A stretch of DNA of 64,000 nt from Kudoa neothunni (lineage: Eukaryota > Cnidaria), in assembly GCA_964304625.1 (NCBI GenBank), contig OZ199838.1, forward strand, positions 7,564,001 through 7,628,000, in the 5' to 3' direction. Made by a program: the position numbers and the translations under genes. Shown here piece after piece: positions 38,201 through 50,393 of this stretch. Numbering within the stretch: the stretch's first letter is position 1; every line of letters begins with the position of its first letter. A model generated the notes under the pieces. It saw nothing but the letters and a program-made list of their open reading frames with translations. It had not been told where the DNA came from and made no database searches.

Positions 38201-39919
38201 TTAACCCTTCCTGTACCAACTACGATACTAGAACGCGGGTGACCAACTGGGGTCACTAACGTATCCCAGCCGAAATACACCTTAAACTTGGTCAATCTGC
38301 TCAAAACTATTTCACCAAAAATTAGAGACGCAAATATGATAATTCATGCCCAATAAAATTAGTTTTTATTATTTGATCTATACATAAATCATTTTGTTCA
38401 TGACGACAACCATTGCACGAACTATGATTCAAATGCATCAAAATGTAGCGTAAATAGCAAACAATATCATTTTTATACTGGAACAGGATATTTGGAAGAT
38501 TAACGATCAAAAAATTATGAATAATTAGAAAAAATCATGACTATCACAATAACTAAATACTCATCGCTTTTTGGTATAAATGGGTGAAGCCGTAGCTAAT
38601 GATTGATTGATGGGATGGCCGCTTTGATCAATTATTTAGCCATATGAGCGAAGACTTCTATTGTCGAATACTGATCTATATTATTTCCTAAATTTTATTG
38701 GGCAGGTGCTATAGACACTGTAAAATTTAGCCATAAACCTTACTAACCTTTCATCCACTGTAATATGCGTGCATGATGAATAATATTTCAGGCAATATTC
38801 ATTACAGAGATCGAAAATTTGGTGGCAAGGTTCGAATTTGTCGTTTATAGTTTGAAACCGATAGATTCTATTTTCTTTATCATCGAAACGGATTCTTCTA
38901 TAAAGATAAGTGAATCTGTTTTTGGACATCACTGCGGGGAAGAATAATTGTTTGAATAATGGACTACCATCCCACATATTCCTACAAGCAAGCATCTTAC
39001 CATTTGAACGCCCAGCAGCAATTAATATGCCTATAAATGCTTTTATTTCATTTTTAGATATTATCGTGTGTGTCTCTGGGTTAGTTTCTTCGCAATATTC
39101 GTTGCTGTATTTTACTATCTCATTAATTATATCATTCGACATAAACAATTCAAAGGCATCATAAATGGACGTAATATTTTTCGCTTCCTCTAAAATGCAT
39201 GTGGATGAAGTAACGATGTTATGTGATTTAGTTTTCGTTTTCGAACAAATTCTTTTGGACCATTCAAGACTAGACTAGATGGGGAAGAAAAAATAGAATC
39301 ATTATTAGGATTTATTTGAGAAAATTTAACGTCACTTTGAAAATCTTCATCACTATCTATATCACTAATAACACAATCATCTGATTCAGATATTTCATAT
39401 TCTGAGCGACTATCATTATCTACAGAAGAATCCCAATAAGTTTTCAACATCATCAATGGTCTGGTCTAGTCTCATAATAAATACTACCGATGCCTCAACA
39501 AAAGTTATTTAGCAATTGCTACCTCAATATCCACAAGAAATGTTAAGCACGCGGCGTAATCGGATTAATCCTCGTTAATCCACGTGGCGGCAATATTTAG
39601 AAAGGCGCACCATTTTTTCATATAATAGAACGGATATTATCAAATTTTTGGGGTGATAAAACTATTTTTAATATTTATAAAACAAATACGTAACATTAGA
39701 AAACTAATCTGACGCATTAAAATTAATTCTAGTTTTATTTTTGGATTTATTCATTAGATTTAATTATATTGTAAAAAATATTTTCATCAAAATATCGAAA
39801 TAATAGTAATTGAGGTATTCTGAAATTTTGAAGACTATCAGAAGCTGATTTTTGGGTTTAGAAACAAAATAGATAATATGGGGTCACTTAAATACCCCAG
39901 TTGGTTCCGGAAGGGTTAA
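38201..39919 (-). mobile_element. internally deleted piggyBac transposon (1719 bp)
   Basis: The left end is TTAACCCTTCCTGTACCAAC and the right end complemented is TTAACCCTTCCGGAACCAAC, with TTAA on both sides. ACTGGGGTCACT near the left and GGGGTCACTTAAATACCCC near the right are the subterminal motifs. The transposase relic at 38681-39456 lacks most of the catalytic core, so this is a deletion derivative that kept both ends. Confidence 0.85.
38681..39456 (-). pseudogene. piggyBac transposase N-terminal relic
   Basis: Minus strand. 39456-39190 encodes an acidic N-terminus (SDIDSDEDFQSDV). After a frame break, 39148-38681 encodes the DDE-domain start: AFIGILIAAGRS, MWDGSPLFKQLF, FTYLYRRIRFDDK and ITVDERLVRF with the first catalytic Asp. 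It then ends after CPIKFRK. The second and third catalytic Asp regions are absent, which fits the short 1.7 kb length of the element. Confidence 0.8.
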
Positions 39920-40446
39920 TAATTGTTTCTTCGGTCATATCGGTTGCCGACCTCTGAACTATCTGATTCGTCAAAATTCACAAACCCTTGTTATACTACA
40001 TTTAAATAGTAAATTTTCTCAAAAAAATTAAAATATTTCGTAGATTTTTCAATGTAAAAGTTTAAGAGAAACTTAAACAAATAAAGTCTAATAAAATGAA
40101 CCTTCAAACCCACCTAAATAATCAATATTTTTCTTTAAACTGTTGTATGGACTTTTATATCACTTCAACTGATTTAAATAGATTTTTAAGTCTCTAGAGA
40201 ATCATAATGCTAAACATTAGATTCCCCACATTGGGGTACATTCTTGATACCCAATATTTTTCAAAAAAACTAGGGGGTATTTTTGCGCAAATAATTTTTC
40301 TAAATAATGTAAAAAGTATTCGTTTAATACCGGATTTATAAATCTTATTAAAGATGAATTAAATCCATTTCAGAGAATGTGGGAATTGATGAATCTATGT
40401 TTGGCATATGACAACATGGATTCTGCAACCGCACACCTTCCACTTA

Positions 40447-40939
40447 ATTCTTCTGGAAATGACCGAGGACAAATAACTCAGTGGTGTGGTAACTGGACTC
40501 AATACCCAGAGATACCGTGTTCGATTCCCACCACTGGTCATTTTAATGTTTCCGGATGAATGTGCCTCTATCTCGTAATGGGAGCCGTTGTTAGAGTGCG
40601 ACTGCACTATATGTGTAATTCCACCTGCAATTATAATTCGACCTAGCAGGGGAGGTTGAATTAGACGTTTGAATCGTCGGGGATGCATTACTGGGCTTGA
40701 AATCTCTGTAGAGCCAAAGTCCTTATGGATAAAATTAGGGGCGGTGGTTGTCCTGCAAACAAGGATGGTTATTGGGTGGAACTCCCACATTACCGCAGAA
40801 AGATATGGGGCCAGGAATAGATGCTACTTGTCTTTCGTTGCTTTCAACGTTATTGGGGATGGCCTAATCAGCCGTAACTCCACAACCTAATACATTGCGC
40901 CTGGGGTTTTACCTTGTAAGCAAAAAAATATTCTTCTGG
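40447..40939 (+). mobile_element. bi-tRNA SINE, copy 2 (intact, 473 bp)
   Basis: A 10-bp target duplication ATTCTTCTGG is at 40447-40456 and 40930-40939. The body is 40457-40929. Module 1: box A-like ACTCAGTGGTGTGGTAACTGG region at about 40478 and box B GTGTTCGATTCCCACC at about 40522. Module 2: GGCGGTGGTTGTCC at about 40740 and box B-like GGGTGGAACTCCCAC at about 40775. The 3' part TTGCGCCTGGGGTTTTACC plus an A-run matches copy 1. The internal layout and exact 473-bp length agree with copy 1 at 8827-14689 once its hAT insertion is removed. Confidence 0.85.
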
Positions 40940-41397
40940 GAGCAGAATGAGATGAAATACTTATCGAAGGAAAAAAATAATAATTTAGAAATCATATATT
41001 GAAAATATATTTTTTTATTACAGTCGCTTTGAGGATGAGAAAATTATTAATAATGAAGTATTTTATATGTTTACATAAAGGGATGTACAATAACTATCTT
41101 AAAAACTCACGAACAAACAGAACGGAACTGGTGTAGAAAACATTCTATTACTTGTGAGGTTATGATGAAATAGTTTTACCTTAGTTGGATACTATAATCT
41201 TAGCTTTTAAGTCCTTACTCGGGGATGAAAGCATTGGTTAGAATGTATATTCACCATATATACGATACACCAATAGATATAATTCGGTCCAATGGAAAAG
41301 AATGCATTAAGTAACTGAAAAACGCGCTTACTTCACAAACCCAACACCATTTATGTTGGAGAGAAAAGAATCAGAGATGTTTTTTACCCAAAACAAA

Positions 41398-41436
41398 CCC
41401 GGAGGTATACCGAATTTACCGTGTTTAGAGGGTTAA
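41398..41436. mobile_element. solo piggyBac right end
   Basis: Complement reads TTAACCCTCTAAACACGG followed by GGTATACC. It has the same layout as element B (TTAACCCTCTAAGG). No left partner was recognised upstream. Confidence 0.4.
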
Positions 41437-42398
41437 ATCAACTATTTTGAAATATAAATTTTTCTCTTAATCATTAGAGTTTAATTAAGGAAACCAAACC
41501 AACTTTTTGTTATTTAGAACATTTTCTCCTAATAGTGCTGTTGATGTTGTATTTTTTGATAAAGTATTTCAATTAGAGAATTGTTTATATTTCAACAAAT
41601 ATTTGTTCAATTTATCATTATATTTCGTGGATCTAAGTGATTATTCTGTGGTAAGAAATGAAGAATAAAAGCATAATTGGTCGAGCGAACCACTTAGTGA
41701 GCCAATGAATATCATTTGGCCAGCGATAAAATTACTCGGTATTTAATTGAAATCCGAAGAGTATTATTGATTCAAAAAAGTTTATTTTTTGAATAATTGA
41801 CAGAATGTTTAAAATGAAAATAAACTAAGTTATAGAATGTTCCATTGGGATCATCGAGCGATTACTGTATTCAAAATCAAACCGGATTTTTTTTCCAATC
41901 GATCACATATATAGATCCGACATTACGTCAAGCGCTTAATAAATGAATATTAGTTGCCCTCGAAATATTATTAAAGTTATTTGAATAGAACGCTGTACAG
42001 TGGGTTGAAATATGAAATATGAAATATGATTTTGTTTATGGTAAAAACTATTAGAGTTCGCCCATACTAAGATCCTATGAATTAATAATCCTTAATTTCT
42101 AAGAAATATGAGTTTATTCTAATCTTTTTGTAGTTGAAAAAGTACATCAAACGGTCAAATATATCATTCTTTTTTAAACTTGCATAAGTTATTTTTATTT
42201 TATAAACATTTGGAAATAAATTTCTGCTTAAAATATTTTTGAATACAATTAAACCCCCCATGGTAATATAACAGAGTAAAACAATAACTTTAAAATTGAA
42301 TAAAACCATATTTAGTTCATTGGAATTTTTTATTCTAATGACCATTCCCGTTTGGTAGGAAACAATCAATTGGTACATACTTTGATTACAACCTCAGT

Positions 42399-45300
42399 TT
42401 AAGAGAATTTGATGACAGGAAATACCGGATTTTTGGAAAAGTCTAAATGGACACTCTAACGAATAGCATGATCAAAACTAAAACAAATAAAATAAACAGA
42501 AAACCTTATGAGACGAGGAATTGATAATGGATTCGAATAAATTGGCGGAAATGCAGTTCATTTTGCACACAGTGCTTAGATTAGGGGTGGCAATATCGAA
42601 GGAATTGAGTGAAACTTTAGAGCATTGATCTACGCAAGCAAGCAAGTCATCTTTTATGATTGTGAGCATATCCTTTTCCTTAAAAAATAAAAAAAGTTCA
42701 GGTTACGTTGAATACTTTGGCATCCAAGTTTTGAGGGGTAGGGTACATTACATCGAAATCTAAACAAAAGGGAGCGTCCAATTGATTTCCATCAAGAAAC
42801 GAAGCCAATCTGAGATTGATGATATCCTTTTGCAAATAATTAGTAGGTGTTTTATCATGAGACTACTTTAAATGTATTGTATCGGCATTTAGGGAATAAA
42901 ATGAATTTTTTATATAAGCACAGCAGAATAAACTAAAAATAATAATTTGAATAAAAAATTAATTAAGTTGTTACATTGCATAAAACATCTGAAATTTTCT
43001 GATGGATAATATTTTTTGGTTCGCAAAATACAAATGGATAACGAGAAGGGTCTAATTTTGAGGGGGCTAATTAAAAATGACGTAAGAACGGATTTTAGTC
43101 TAAAAACCATTTGTGAATATTAATTTTAACTTCTGACCGTATAGAAGGGACTCCCGACAACAAATGCTAATGCACCTACAAGATTAAAAGAATCAAATTT
43201 TACTAACAGCCAAATAATTACTTAAAAACATAAGGGTATTCATAAGACGATAAAATCCCACAACCGATTGATTTCAGAAGGAACGTTTTACAAATTTTGA
43301 AATAGAAACAACGAAAAATAACAGTCAACAAAGAAGTCAACTCACACTAACATACAGCACTATATACTAAAAATAAACATATACGAAAACTACCTTTTTT
43401 TCGGGAACCTTTGTAAGCTATAAGAAAAATAAAAAATTATAGTTTAAAGAAAAGATTACATATTTTTCAATCAATCGGCATTGATTTAAAGCGGTGCTAA
43501 AACTTAGTTCAAGAGCAGCTGGTGTCAATGTGGGAATTAGCATGACAATATTTCGGAAAAACTACAATACAATACAATTCGAATCGTTTAATCCCCTAAT
43601 CAAACATTCATTTACGATAGATATTTCATCCCAAAAAATGTTGTGAGTTTCTGGAAAATGAGATTCAATTGTTTCATCGATCTTATTGTGGTTCGCCAAA
43701 TTGGAATGATACTTCAGAAGAGATTTTTTTAAAAGATTTTGCGATATCTCACGTTCATTGTCAAAAAAATGGTTGTAACAATACTAAAAATGACGTTTAT
43801 TTTTTGCACGACAGCGCAACGCTAATAACATGTAGGATGACAGTCGATAAAGGAGGCTGATTACGAACTACAATATCCAAAATGCTGGTCTAGGATAAGC
43901 AATAAAGCATACAAATACAAAAATTGATTGAAATGTCGAATTACGATAAAAACTTCGGCATCATCAGTGGCGATATGTTCAATACAGTGTATTACGTCGG
44001 TTAACGCTTTCATTAGGTATTGCATAGCCTTAAAAAGTCAGAGTGGTAGTGGTATTGACTACACCAAAATGAAACAATGCCCATACACAATAACAGTTAC
44101 GTTCGACTTAGAAAATTTTATTTCAATAATATAAGAATCAATTATACGAAAAAGTTATGTTAATTATCTAGTGGTTTGGATTATTTCAATAAAAATATTA
44201 CCAAATAAAAATGGGGAAAACAAAGATTAACAATAGCGGTAGATAGGTAAAATTTTTTAAATTATAATACCTGACTTATTGAAAAGAAATTCCAACATTA
44301 CTTACACTTAACATTAAAACCTCTTATTCCGTCATATGATCTTATTCCTTTACATCAGGGGTCGGCAACCTTTTTTAATGACGGGCCGAACAAACATACC
44401 CTAACTCTAATGCGGGGCCCGTATTAAAATTTTTCTACTAAAATGTTAAATTATTCTTAATTCAAATTTTGAAATTAAATATATAAATAAGAATTTATAA
44501 AAGTCATTCAAACCATAAAATTAAAAATATTAATTTCAAATAATTTTCACTTGCAGTGTAATCAACTCCTGCTAAACTTGTGAATGAGCGATTTATTGGA
44601 CCAGGCCAAATAACATGAAATGTATTTATATACCCTTTTTAAAAATATTTTATATTTTTATTGAAATAATTTTAACGTTCTTTTAGTGGCCATATTTATT
44701 GGGTTTCTGATTTAATGGGATTGAATTTTACTCGATTAAAATGTTTACATCGACAACATATAAACAATCAGTAAAACGGTCTAGATAACTTAGAAAGTAT
44801 TTAGGTACTTTAGATACTAAGAAAAAGTGTTATGCAAATCAATGCATGACGAGGCGGATAGAAATAACTAAAGAGCCGTAGGTTGTCGATCCCTGATTTA
44901 CATGACTCTATTCTTTTACATGAGACGGGCTTATAAAATTTTAAAAAGAGCCGAATTGGTAAAATCCTTAGTTGGATGCACATAAAGGAACGACGGTAGG
45001 TTAAATCCTTTATTTTTTAGACACATTATCATTAAGAAGATTATTATCCATAAAATTAATCAAAGAAAATATTAACATTGCAAATTATAAAAATTGTATT
45101 TTACTTTTACAGCTGGTTTTATCAAAAAAAGACTCAAATATGAGTTAATTATTCATACAAAATTAGATTAAATTTTGAAATAAACACAAAAATTAATGAA
45201 AAACTATTTATATAAGATTTTTGACGTTAACAAATTAAAATTACTTCTTTTCGAGTAGGAATAAAAACTTGCTGATAATTTTCTTGAACGGAACGAAACA

Positions 45301-46528
45301 CAATATTTGAGTCAAAACCATACGTGTAGAAACCTAAATGACTATTGATTATGTCTAACTTGGTGGATCATAAACCATTTTTATTGTCTGTTTCTAAAGA
45401 TCCTATCCGAATTGTTTTATCAATAAGAACTAAATATCTTTTTGCGTGAGTAAGATAAGTTTTTAATATATTTATATTGAGCGGCCCCTAAAAAATTTTA
45501 GAACGAACTTCCACCATACATAACTTACTCTGCTTAATAGCTGTTCATTAAACACGAACAGAATGTTACATAAAATGTCAATTAACTTTAGTCGAATATA
45601 GATAGCTTCTTTTTCAGGAATTGAACACTTTTCTAGAATTATTTGTATACCGAGATTTTCTAGATAATTTTTATAGTTTTCAATGGATCGTATCACAGAT
45701 ATATTATGAAACCTTTAGTGTGAAAACCTAAACTAAGGTTTTCTGTGTGAATTAAGTGGTAAGTATTGGATAGATTCAGCTAAAATACATTTACATTCGA
45801 TCAAAAATAATACATCATTGTTACATTTCCATTTAAATATCCCTCTGACATCAAATTATTATACAGAAAACAAAACGTTACAAAGTCAAAAATAAAATTC
45901 TAAAATCAAATAGAGTAATCTTAACAAACTGCTTCAATCAACACAGCTATTATTACTTTTAGGTAAACATTGTCCGTCAATAAAAAATCATGAATATAGT
46001 AACATCTCATCACACTTTGATAATAACTTTCACCCTGAATCCATGCAGTCTTGAAATATATTAATTATACTATGATAAGAATCACCACATACCAAACAAC
46101 AGAATAACTCATCCATTATAGCAATCAAGTCAGCATACGCAAAATCGCAAGTTTTAATTATTTTTTTCTGATATTAAATGATCAATACCATATTACGCAT
46201 GCAATAAAAACATACTCCTTTGGCTTCTTCAAGCGTATGAGCTAAAGCGTTCTTTCCGAAAATCTCATATGCATCCGTTTTATTTTGCATTGCCATAAAA
46301 GTGTACACAGAAGCCTTTTCGATGTTCCTAATTAATATTTGTACAACAAATATTATCATCAAAGGAAATATTTACTTATTGGCATATATAACATGCTCAA
46401 AATCCAGCTCTATAACGCGTCATAGTCAAAACTTAGATTAAAAGACATTAACTTTCACAATCGCTTTTGAAGTTCAATGTTACATCAGTCCAATCAATTT
46501 TATTATCATCAGTGTCCCCCTCAATCAT
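42399..46528 (-). CDS. NAA35: N-alpha-acetyltransferase 35, NatC auxiliary subunit (Mak10)
   Basis: Sixteen minus-strand exons join in frame: 46528-46453, 46409-46376, 46327-46216, 46167-46034, 45712-45529, 45358-45245, 44028-43945, 43889-43830, 43783-43616, 43561-43460, 43417-43394, 43346-43265, 43066-42975, 42862-42707, 42678-42505 and 42455-42399. They give 550 aa; the human protein is 725. Family marks: IDWTDVTLNF near the N-terminus (human NWVDITQDF), ADLIAIMDELFCCL (human PELIGIMDTCFCCL), FYTYGF (MTYGF), VMYPTP (VMTPPP), ATPNL (AKPNF) and the C-terminal LDFSKNPVFPVIKF (FDFSAHKYFPVVKL). NAA35 scaffolds the NatC complex, which acetylates Met-hydrophobic N-termini on ribosomes. Most introns are 28-60 nt; the 1216-nt one (45244-44029) holds a hAT MITE. 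The usual DxKMDAG-type segment is poorly kept. The exon chain rests on phase and homology, with no transcript to confirm it. Confidence 0.85.
44356..44895. mobile_element. hAT-type MITE (540 bp)
   Basis: Begins CAGGGGTCGGCAACC and ends, complemented, CAGGGATCGACAACC. The flanking octamers CTTTACAT and ATTTACAT match at 7 of 8, the target-site size of hAT elements. No coding capacity. Located in a large intron of NAA35. Confidence 0.85.
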
Positions 46529-46751
46529 GACTACAAATGTGCCACAACCAGCCGAACAAACCTAATTGTGAGGGATTAACCGAAATCAACATATAAAGCG
46601 GTGGAAATGTTCCGATTTTTTCACTTTAAAACTATAAAATAAACTAATATTTAAAACTATAATTTAAAATTATTTTTTAATATGTTTGGTCAGATACTTG
46701 CAAGATAATTTGGATAAAAAATCACGTAGCGCGTGCGCGTGACATACACAC

Positions 46752-48428
46752 TTAACCCTCGTACACACGTTGGGGGTCAAAAATGGGCCCAGCCTCTTTT
46801 ATCAGCGATTTTCTTAAAATCTCCCTTATAGAATTTTAAGAAATATTTCCTAATTTATTTTATTATTGTATTAATTTAAAATAGTTACTGAACTAATAAT
46901 AAAATAATTTTTAAACATTAGGAAATCGTCGAAACATTAAAACTTCCGTTCCCCATCCTTTATTGGAAAATCTATGATAATTAATCTCTTAATTCTATGT
47001 ATAATACTAAATAAAACTATTAAATATTTATTTAATTTTAAGAATAAGTAAAATAATTTTGAAGAAGAGATAAATCTATGAGTTTTTAATGCGTCACGCG
47101 ATCATATAGATTTAAAATCAGCTGAACGTTAGTCTGTTTTTGAGATGGAAAGAGACGAACATGAAATTCTATTGGATGACACTGATTCTAAGTTTAGCGA
47201 CTATTTAACAGACAATCCTACACCAGATTATGATGATTCGGATGATGGAGCAGAATTTGGCACTGAATTGATTGCCACGTTGACTTCGAAAGATGGAGAA
47301 AAGTAGTCTAAACATCCAACAAGATACCAACGAAGAACTGAAGCGGAAAATATTTTTAAATGCCAACCAGGTTTCAAACCGCATGGGCTAAAACGATCGG
47401 ATACCCCATTCATGGCATTTTTGAACTTTCTTGATAACGAAATCCTAGATTTGATTGTTGAATGCACCATTCGTTATATAAAAAACCATGGATCAAAATT
47501 AACTATGATTATCAAAGATGATCTAATGAAATATATTGGTGGCCGCATAATGATTGGTTTAATGAAGGGTAAAAACATGGATATTCGTGAATTCTGGTCA
47601 TCAAAGTTTGGTCAACCTACAATAAATCAGTCAGTCAGTCAGTCTTAGTTAATTTATTTGAAAAAATATCTTCGTGTATGCGGTTTGATAAAAGAGAATC
47701 CAGAATACAAGATGACGAATTGACCCCCCATAAGAGAAGTTTATGAACGCTTCATTGGAAATTGTCGAAAAATTATACACCAAATGATCAAATGATCGTT
47801 GATGAGAAACTGGTGACATTTAGAGGGAGATGTGGTTTCAAAATGTACATTCCAACTAAACTCGGACGGTATGGTGTTAAAATATGGGCTTTGTGCGACT
47901 CAAAGAATGCCTACGTGTTCAATGCAAAGATATATCTTGGAAAAGAAAATGGCGAAATACAGTTTAATTAAGGGGAAAATGTTGTGAAAACTTTATGTGA
48001 ACCGATTTTTAAATCCGGTCGAAATATCACAACAGATAATTTTTTCACTACTCTTTCCCTTGCAACATTTCTACTTAACCAAAAATTGACAATTGTAGGA
48101 GCTGTTCGAAAAAATAAAACATTTTTGATACCAGGGTTTCAAATGTCGAAAGGAAATGAAGATAATAGTCAGCTCCTGTTTCAAGATAAGGTCACACTCG
48201 TCAAATACAACCCTAAGAAAAACAGAGCGGTTGTCTTGTTGTCAACATTCCACAGAGATGCGAATATTGCTGAAGAAAGTCAAAAACCTGAAATTATATC
48301 TTACTATAATTCTAAAAATAACGGGGTTGATACTCTTGATCACGTATTAAGATATTTTTCAGTAAAAAGAAAAACACGAAGGTGGCCAATGGCTCTTTTC
48401 TATAATTTGTTAGACATCGCTGCATATA
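46752..48428 (+). mobile_element. piggyBac transposon copy G, 3' truncated
   Basis: Starts TTAACCCTCGTACACACGTT with GGGGGTCAAAAATGGGCCC just inside, as in element H at 56083. It follows H to about 48428, where similarity stops in the transposase gene and unrelated sequence begins; the right end is missing. The stretch from about 47180 to 48428 shows no difference from H that I can see, whereas the first 400 bases are clearly diverged and lack a 25-base segment present in H. Confidence 0.85.
47144..48428 (+). pseudogene. piggyBac transposase relic (copy G)
   Basis: Begins MERDEHEILLDDTDSKFSDY at about 47144 and is broken by the same stops and frame changes as copy H. The pieces include DEKLVTFRGRCGFKMYIPTK (first catalytic Asp) at 47800, IWALCDSKNAYVFN (second) at 47880, DNFFTTLSLATF at 48030 and NNGVDTLDHVLRYFSVKRK (third) at 48320. 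A (CAGT)n run near 47625-47645 leads into a stop. Coding similarity ends at 48428. Confidence 0.85.
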
Positions 48429-48809
48429 AATGTGTAGGGTAGGATTCGAAAATTGGCAATCAACTAGGAACCCATAAATTCAACAATTCGTGGATCATTA
48501 ATTTCTATTACATCAAACGGTCCAAAAAATAAATCCTGAAGAATTCTTAGAATTCGAGTACAATTGACGGAAATTATCGTCAAAATTGAACTCGTTAGAC
48601 TACAAGACTAAGTTTTAACAAAAATTTGAGAAATTTTCACACAAAATTATTTCTGAAATAGTGTCAAGAAAATTATCAATATCTAAGTTAATTAATGAAA
48701 AAGTTTTTGAACTAATAATAAGAAGAAAGAAGTTATATTTACAACTTTTTAAATTGTACAGCGCAAAAACCGAAGACAAATTTGCAATGAATCAAAAAAT
48801 TACAAGTTT

Positions 48810-50393
48810 TTACCAATCTAATTCACCTATAGCTTTACGAAATACAACATCTATGCCGTTTAGGGTGGCAATTCCATTTTTTAGCTCAACCTTCCATTTT
48901 CCCTTTACTTTTGAAATCTAATTGATGATCATTATCAATTTATTAAAATCATATAACAGTTGAGATATAAAATTGTGTAATAAGACACAAGAGGAGGATA
49001 ACTACCCTGTCGTACTGACAAATGACAATATTTTCATGTTCAGCAGTTTCTACTTGATTATCGTCCGAAATATCATCTCCGGAGTTTAGAGGCTCCTCCT
49101 CACCTACCGGTTCTTTCGGTGTATCGTCATTCCCAATGATACCTTTTATATCGAGGCCACCAAACTCAAGCGCACCTCCTTTAGATGTGATTGATTTAAT
49201 CTGTTGTTCTATTTCATCATCGGAAACATCTTCATCGTCATCGACTTTATACGCAACATTTTCTTCGTCCTCGTCTTCATTGGACATACTAACGTCATCG
49301 TCGTCGTCTTCCTCCTCTTCTTCTTGTTCGTTTGAATGGGTTTCATTTTCGTCAAAATTATAAAAATCATGATTCCCATCCAACTGATATTGATCAAAAT
49401 CATCATCTTCATTTTCAGGTTTGTAAGTGGTCTCGGTAATGGTTGGAATGGCAACATTCTGAATCTGGGAAAAATACTTTAATTCAAAATTATATAATTT
49501 TACTCACTTACCGATGGATTAGGTATTTCGTTAGACGAAATTGTATTCAGAGTGGTGGCTGGTTTTCTCTCTAAATAAATAAAATTATTTCATATTGTTA
49601 TACGGAAAAGTTATCATATCTTATATCTAGTAAATTGGGGAAGTAGAAGACATTTCACAATAATAATAATAATTATTATTATTATTAACACAAATAAAAA
49701 CTTTAATCAAAACATAAAAAAATAGATAAATTACCCATTAAAAAGTTACGATCAACAGTACTAACCAGATTATAGTCAGCAGGGGGAGGCAATGTTCCTA
49801 CTACAGGAAGTTGATGATTCATAAGTTGACGTAGCACGATGGTCGCTGTTGTTGCCGGTATGCTCTATTCAAAACACAAACAAGTAACAATATGAGAAAA
49901 TCTGAACATATAAACTACGAGAAGACGTTTTTCTCCTCCACTATTATTAGCAATTACGTTTGTTTGAGGATGATCATTAATTAGGGGTCCTTTAGTCAAA
50001 TGATCAACGTAAATGATGATTAACTATTGGACATACTTCTAATTTGGGATAATGGCAAATGGTGGCTGGCTAAGTCCTCATTTTTTAATAGAGTAGGCTC
50101 AGCCACCTGTGTAATTCGTTCTCGAACTCCAGCCGACATATCCACTCTCTTACGCCATATCTAAACAAACAACGCAATAATACGTGTTTTGGAGTAGCTC
50201 GAATAACTAACTGTGGCCAATCGACGCACAGAATCCTCATCCAAATCAACTGTGGGATCATTTCTAACTTTTTCGATTACCAAATCAATTACTTTGGAGT
50301 AAAATTTATGCTTTGAGATATATACTGTTTTATCAGAAAATATAATCTTACCTGGGGTGTTTGTTCTTTAGTTTTTGGATCATTAAAAACCAT
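48810..50393 (-). CDS. GTF2A1: transcription initiation factor TFIIA large subunit (alpha/beta)
   Basis: Seven minus-strand exons in consistent phase: 50393-50352, 50310-50212, 50160-50107, 49864-49735, 49570-49512, 49464-49006 and 48917-48810, giving 316 aa (human 376). Residues 15-55 form the conserved N-terminal helix pair (YSKVIDLVIEKVRND...DSVRRLATIWRKRV). A variable linker is followed by a very acidic stretch (residues about 165-205, long Glu and Asp runs). EEEPLNSGDDISDDN and ENIVICQYDR precede the last exon, which carries the beta-barrel strands KGKWKVELKNGIATLNG and VFRKAIGELDW. TFIIA binds TBP and stabilises it on promoter DNA. The C-terminal Trp matches the family. Introns are 41-242 nt; the fourth holds an (AAT)n/(ATT)n palindrome. 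The stop lies 381 bp from the truncated end of piggyBac copy G. Confidence 0.95.
49660..49687. repeat. (AAT)n/(ATT)n palindromic microsatellite
   Basis: A short AAT array runs directly into an ATT array, making a near-perfect inverted repeat. It sits in an intron of GTF2A1. Confidence 0.8.

Noticed and set aside
42082-42378. 98-codon minus-strand frame after the NAA35 stop
   Set aside because: Composition is that of AT-rich non-coding DNA and it lies in the expected 3' untranslated region.
42679-42751. 73-nt intron instead of 28-nt in NAA35
   Set aside because: It keeps frame but removes codons matching the conserved VMTPPP block. Kept as the alternative to be tested with RNA.
46034-46167. 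PHD finger suggested by ELFCCLVCG..YHS
   Set aside because: The Cys spacing is incomplete, and the exon fits NAA35, whose family has IMDxxFCCL at this place; the neighbouring exons also match NAA35.
48661-48921. 86-codon plus-strand frame
   Set aside because: It overlaps the antisense of the last GTF2A1 exon, which has clear family similarity.
49136-49363. Plus-strand frame with long Ser runs
   Set aside because: It is the antisense of the acidic Glu/Asp region of GTF2A1.
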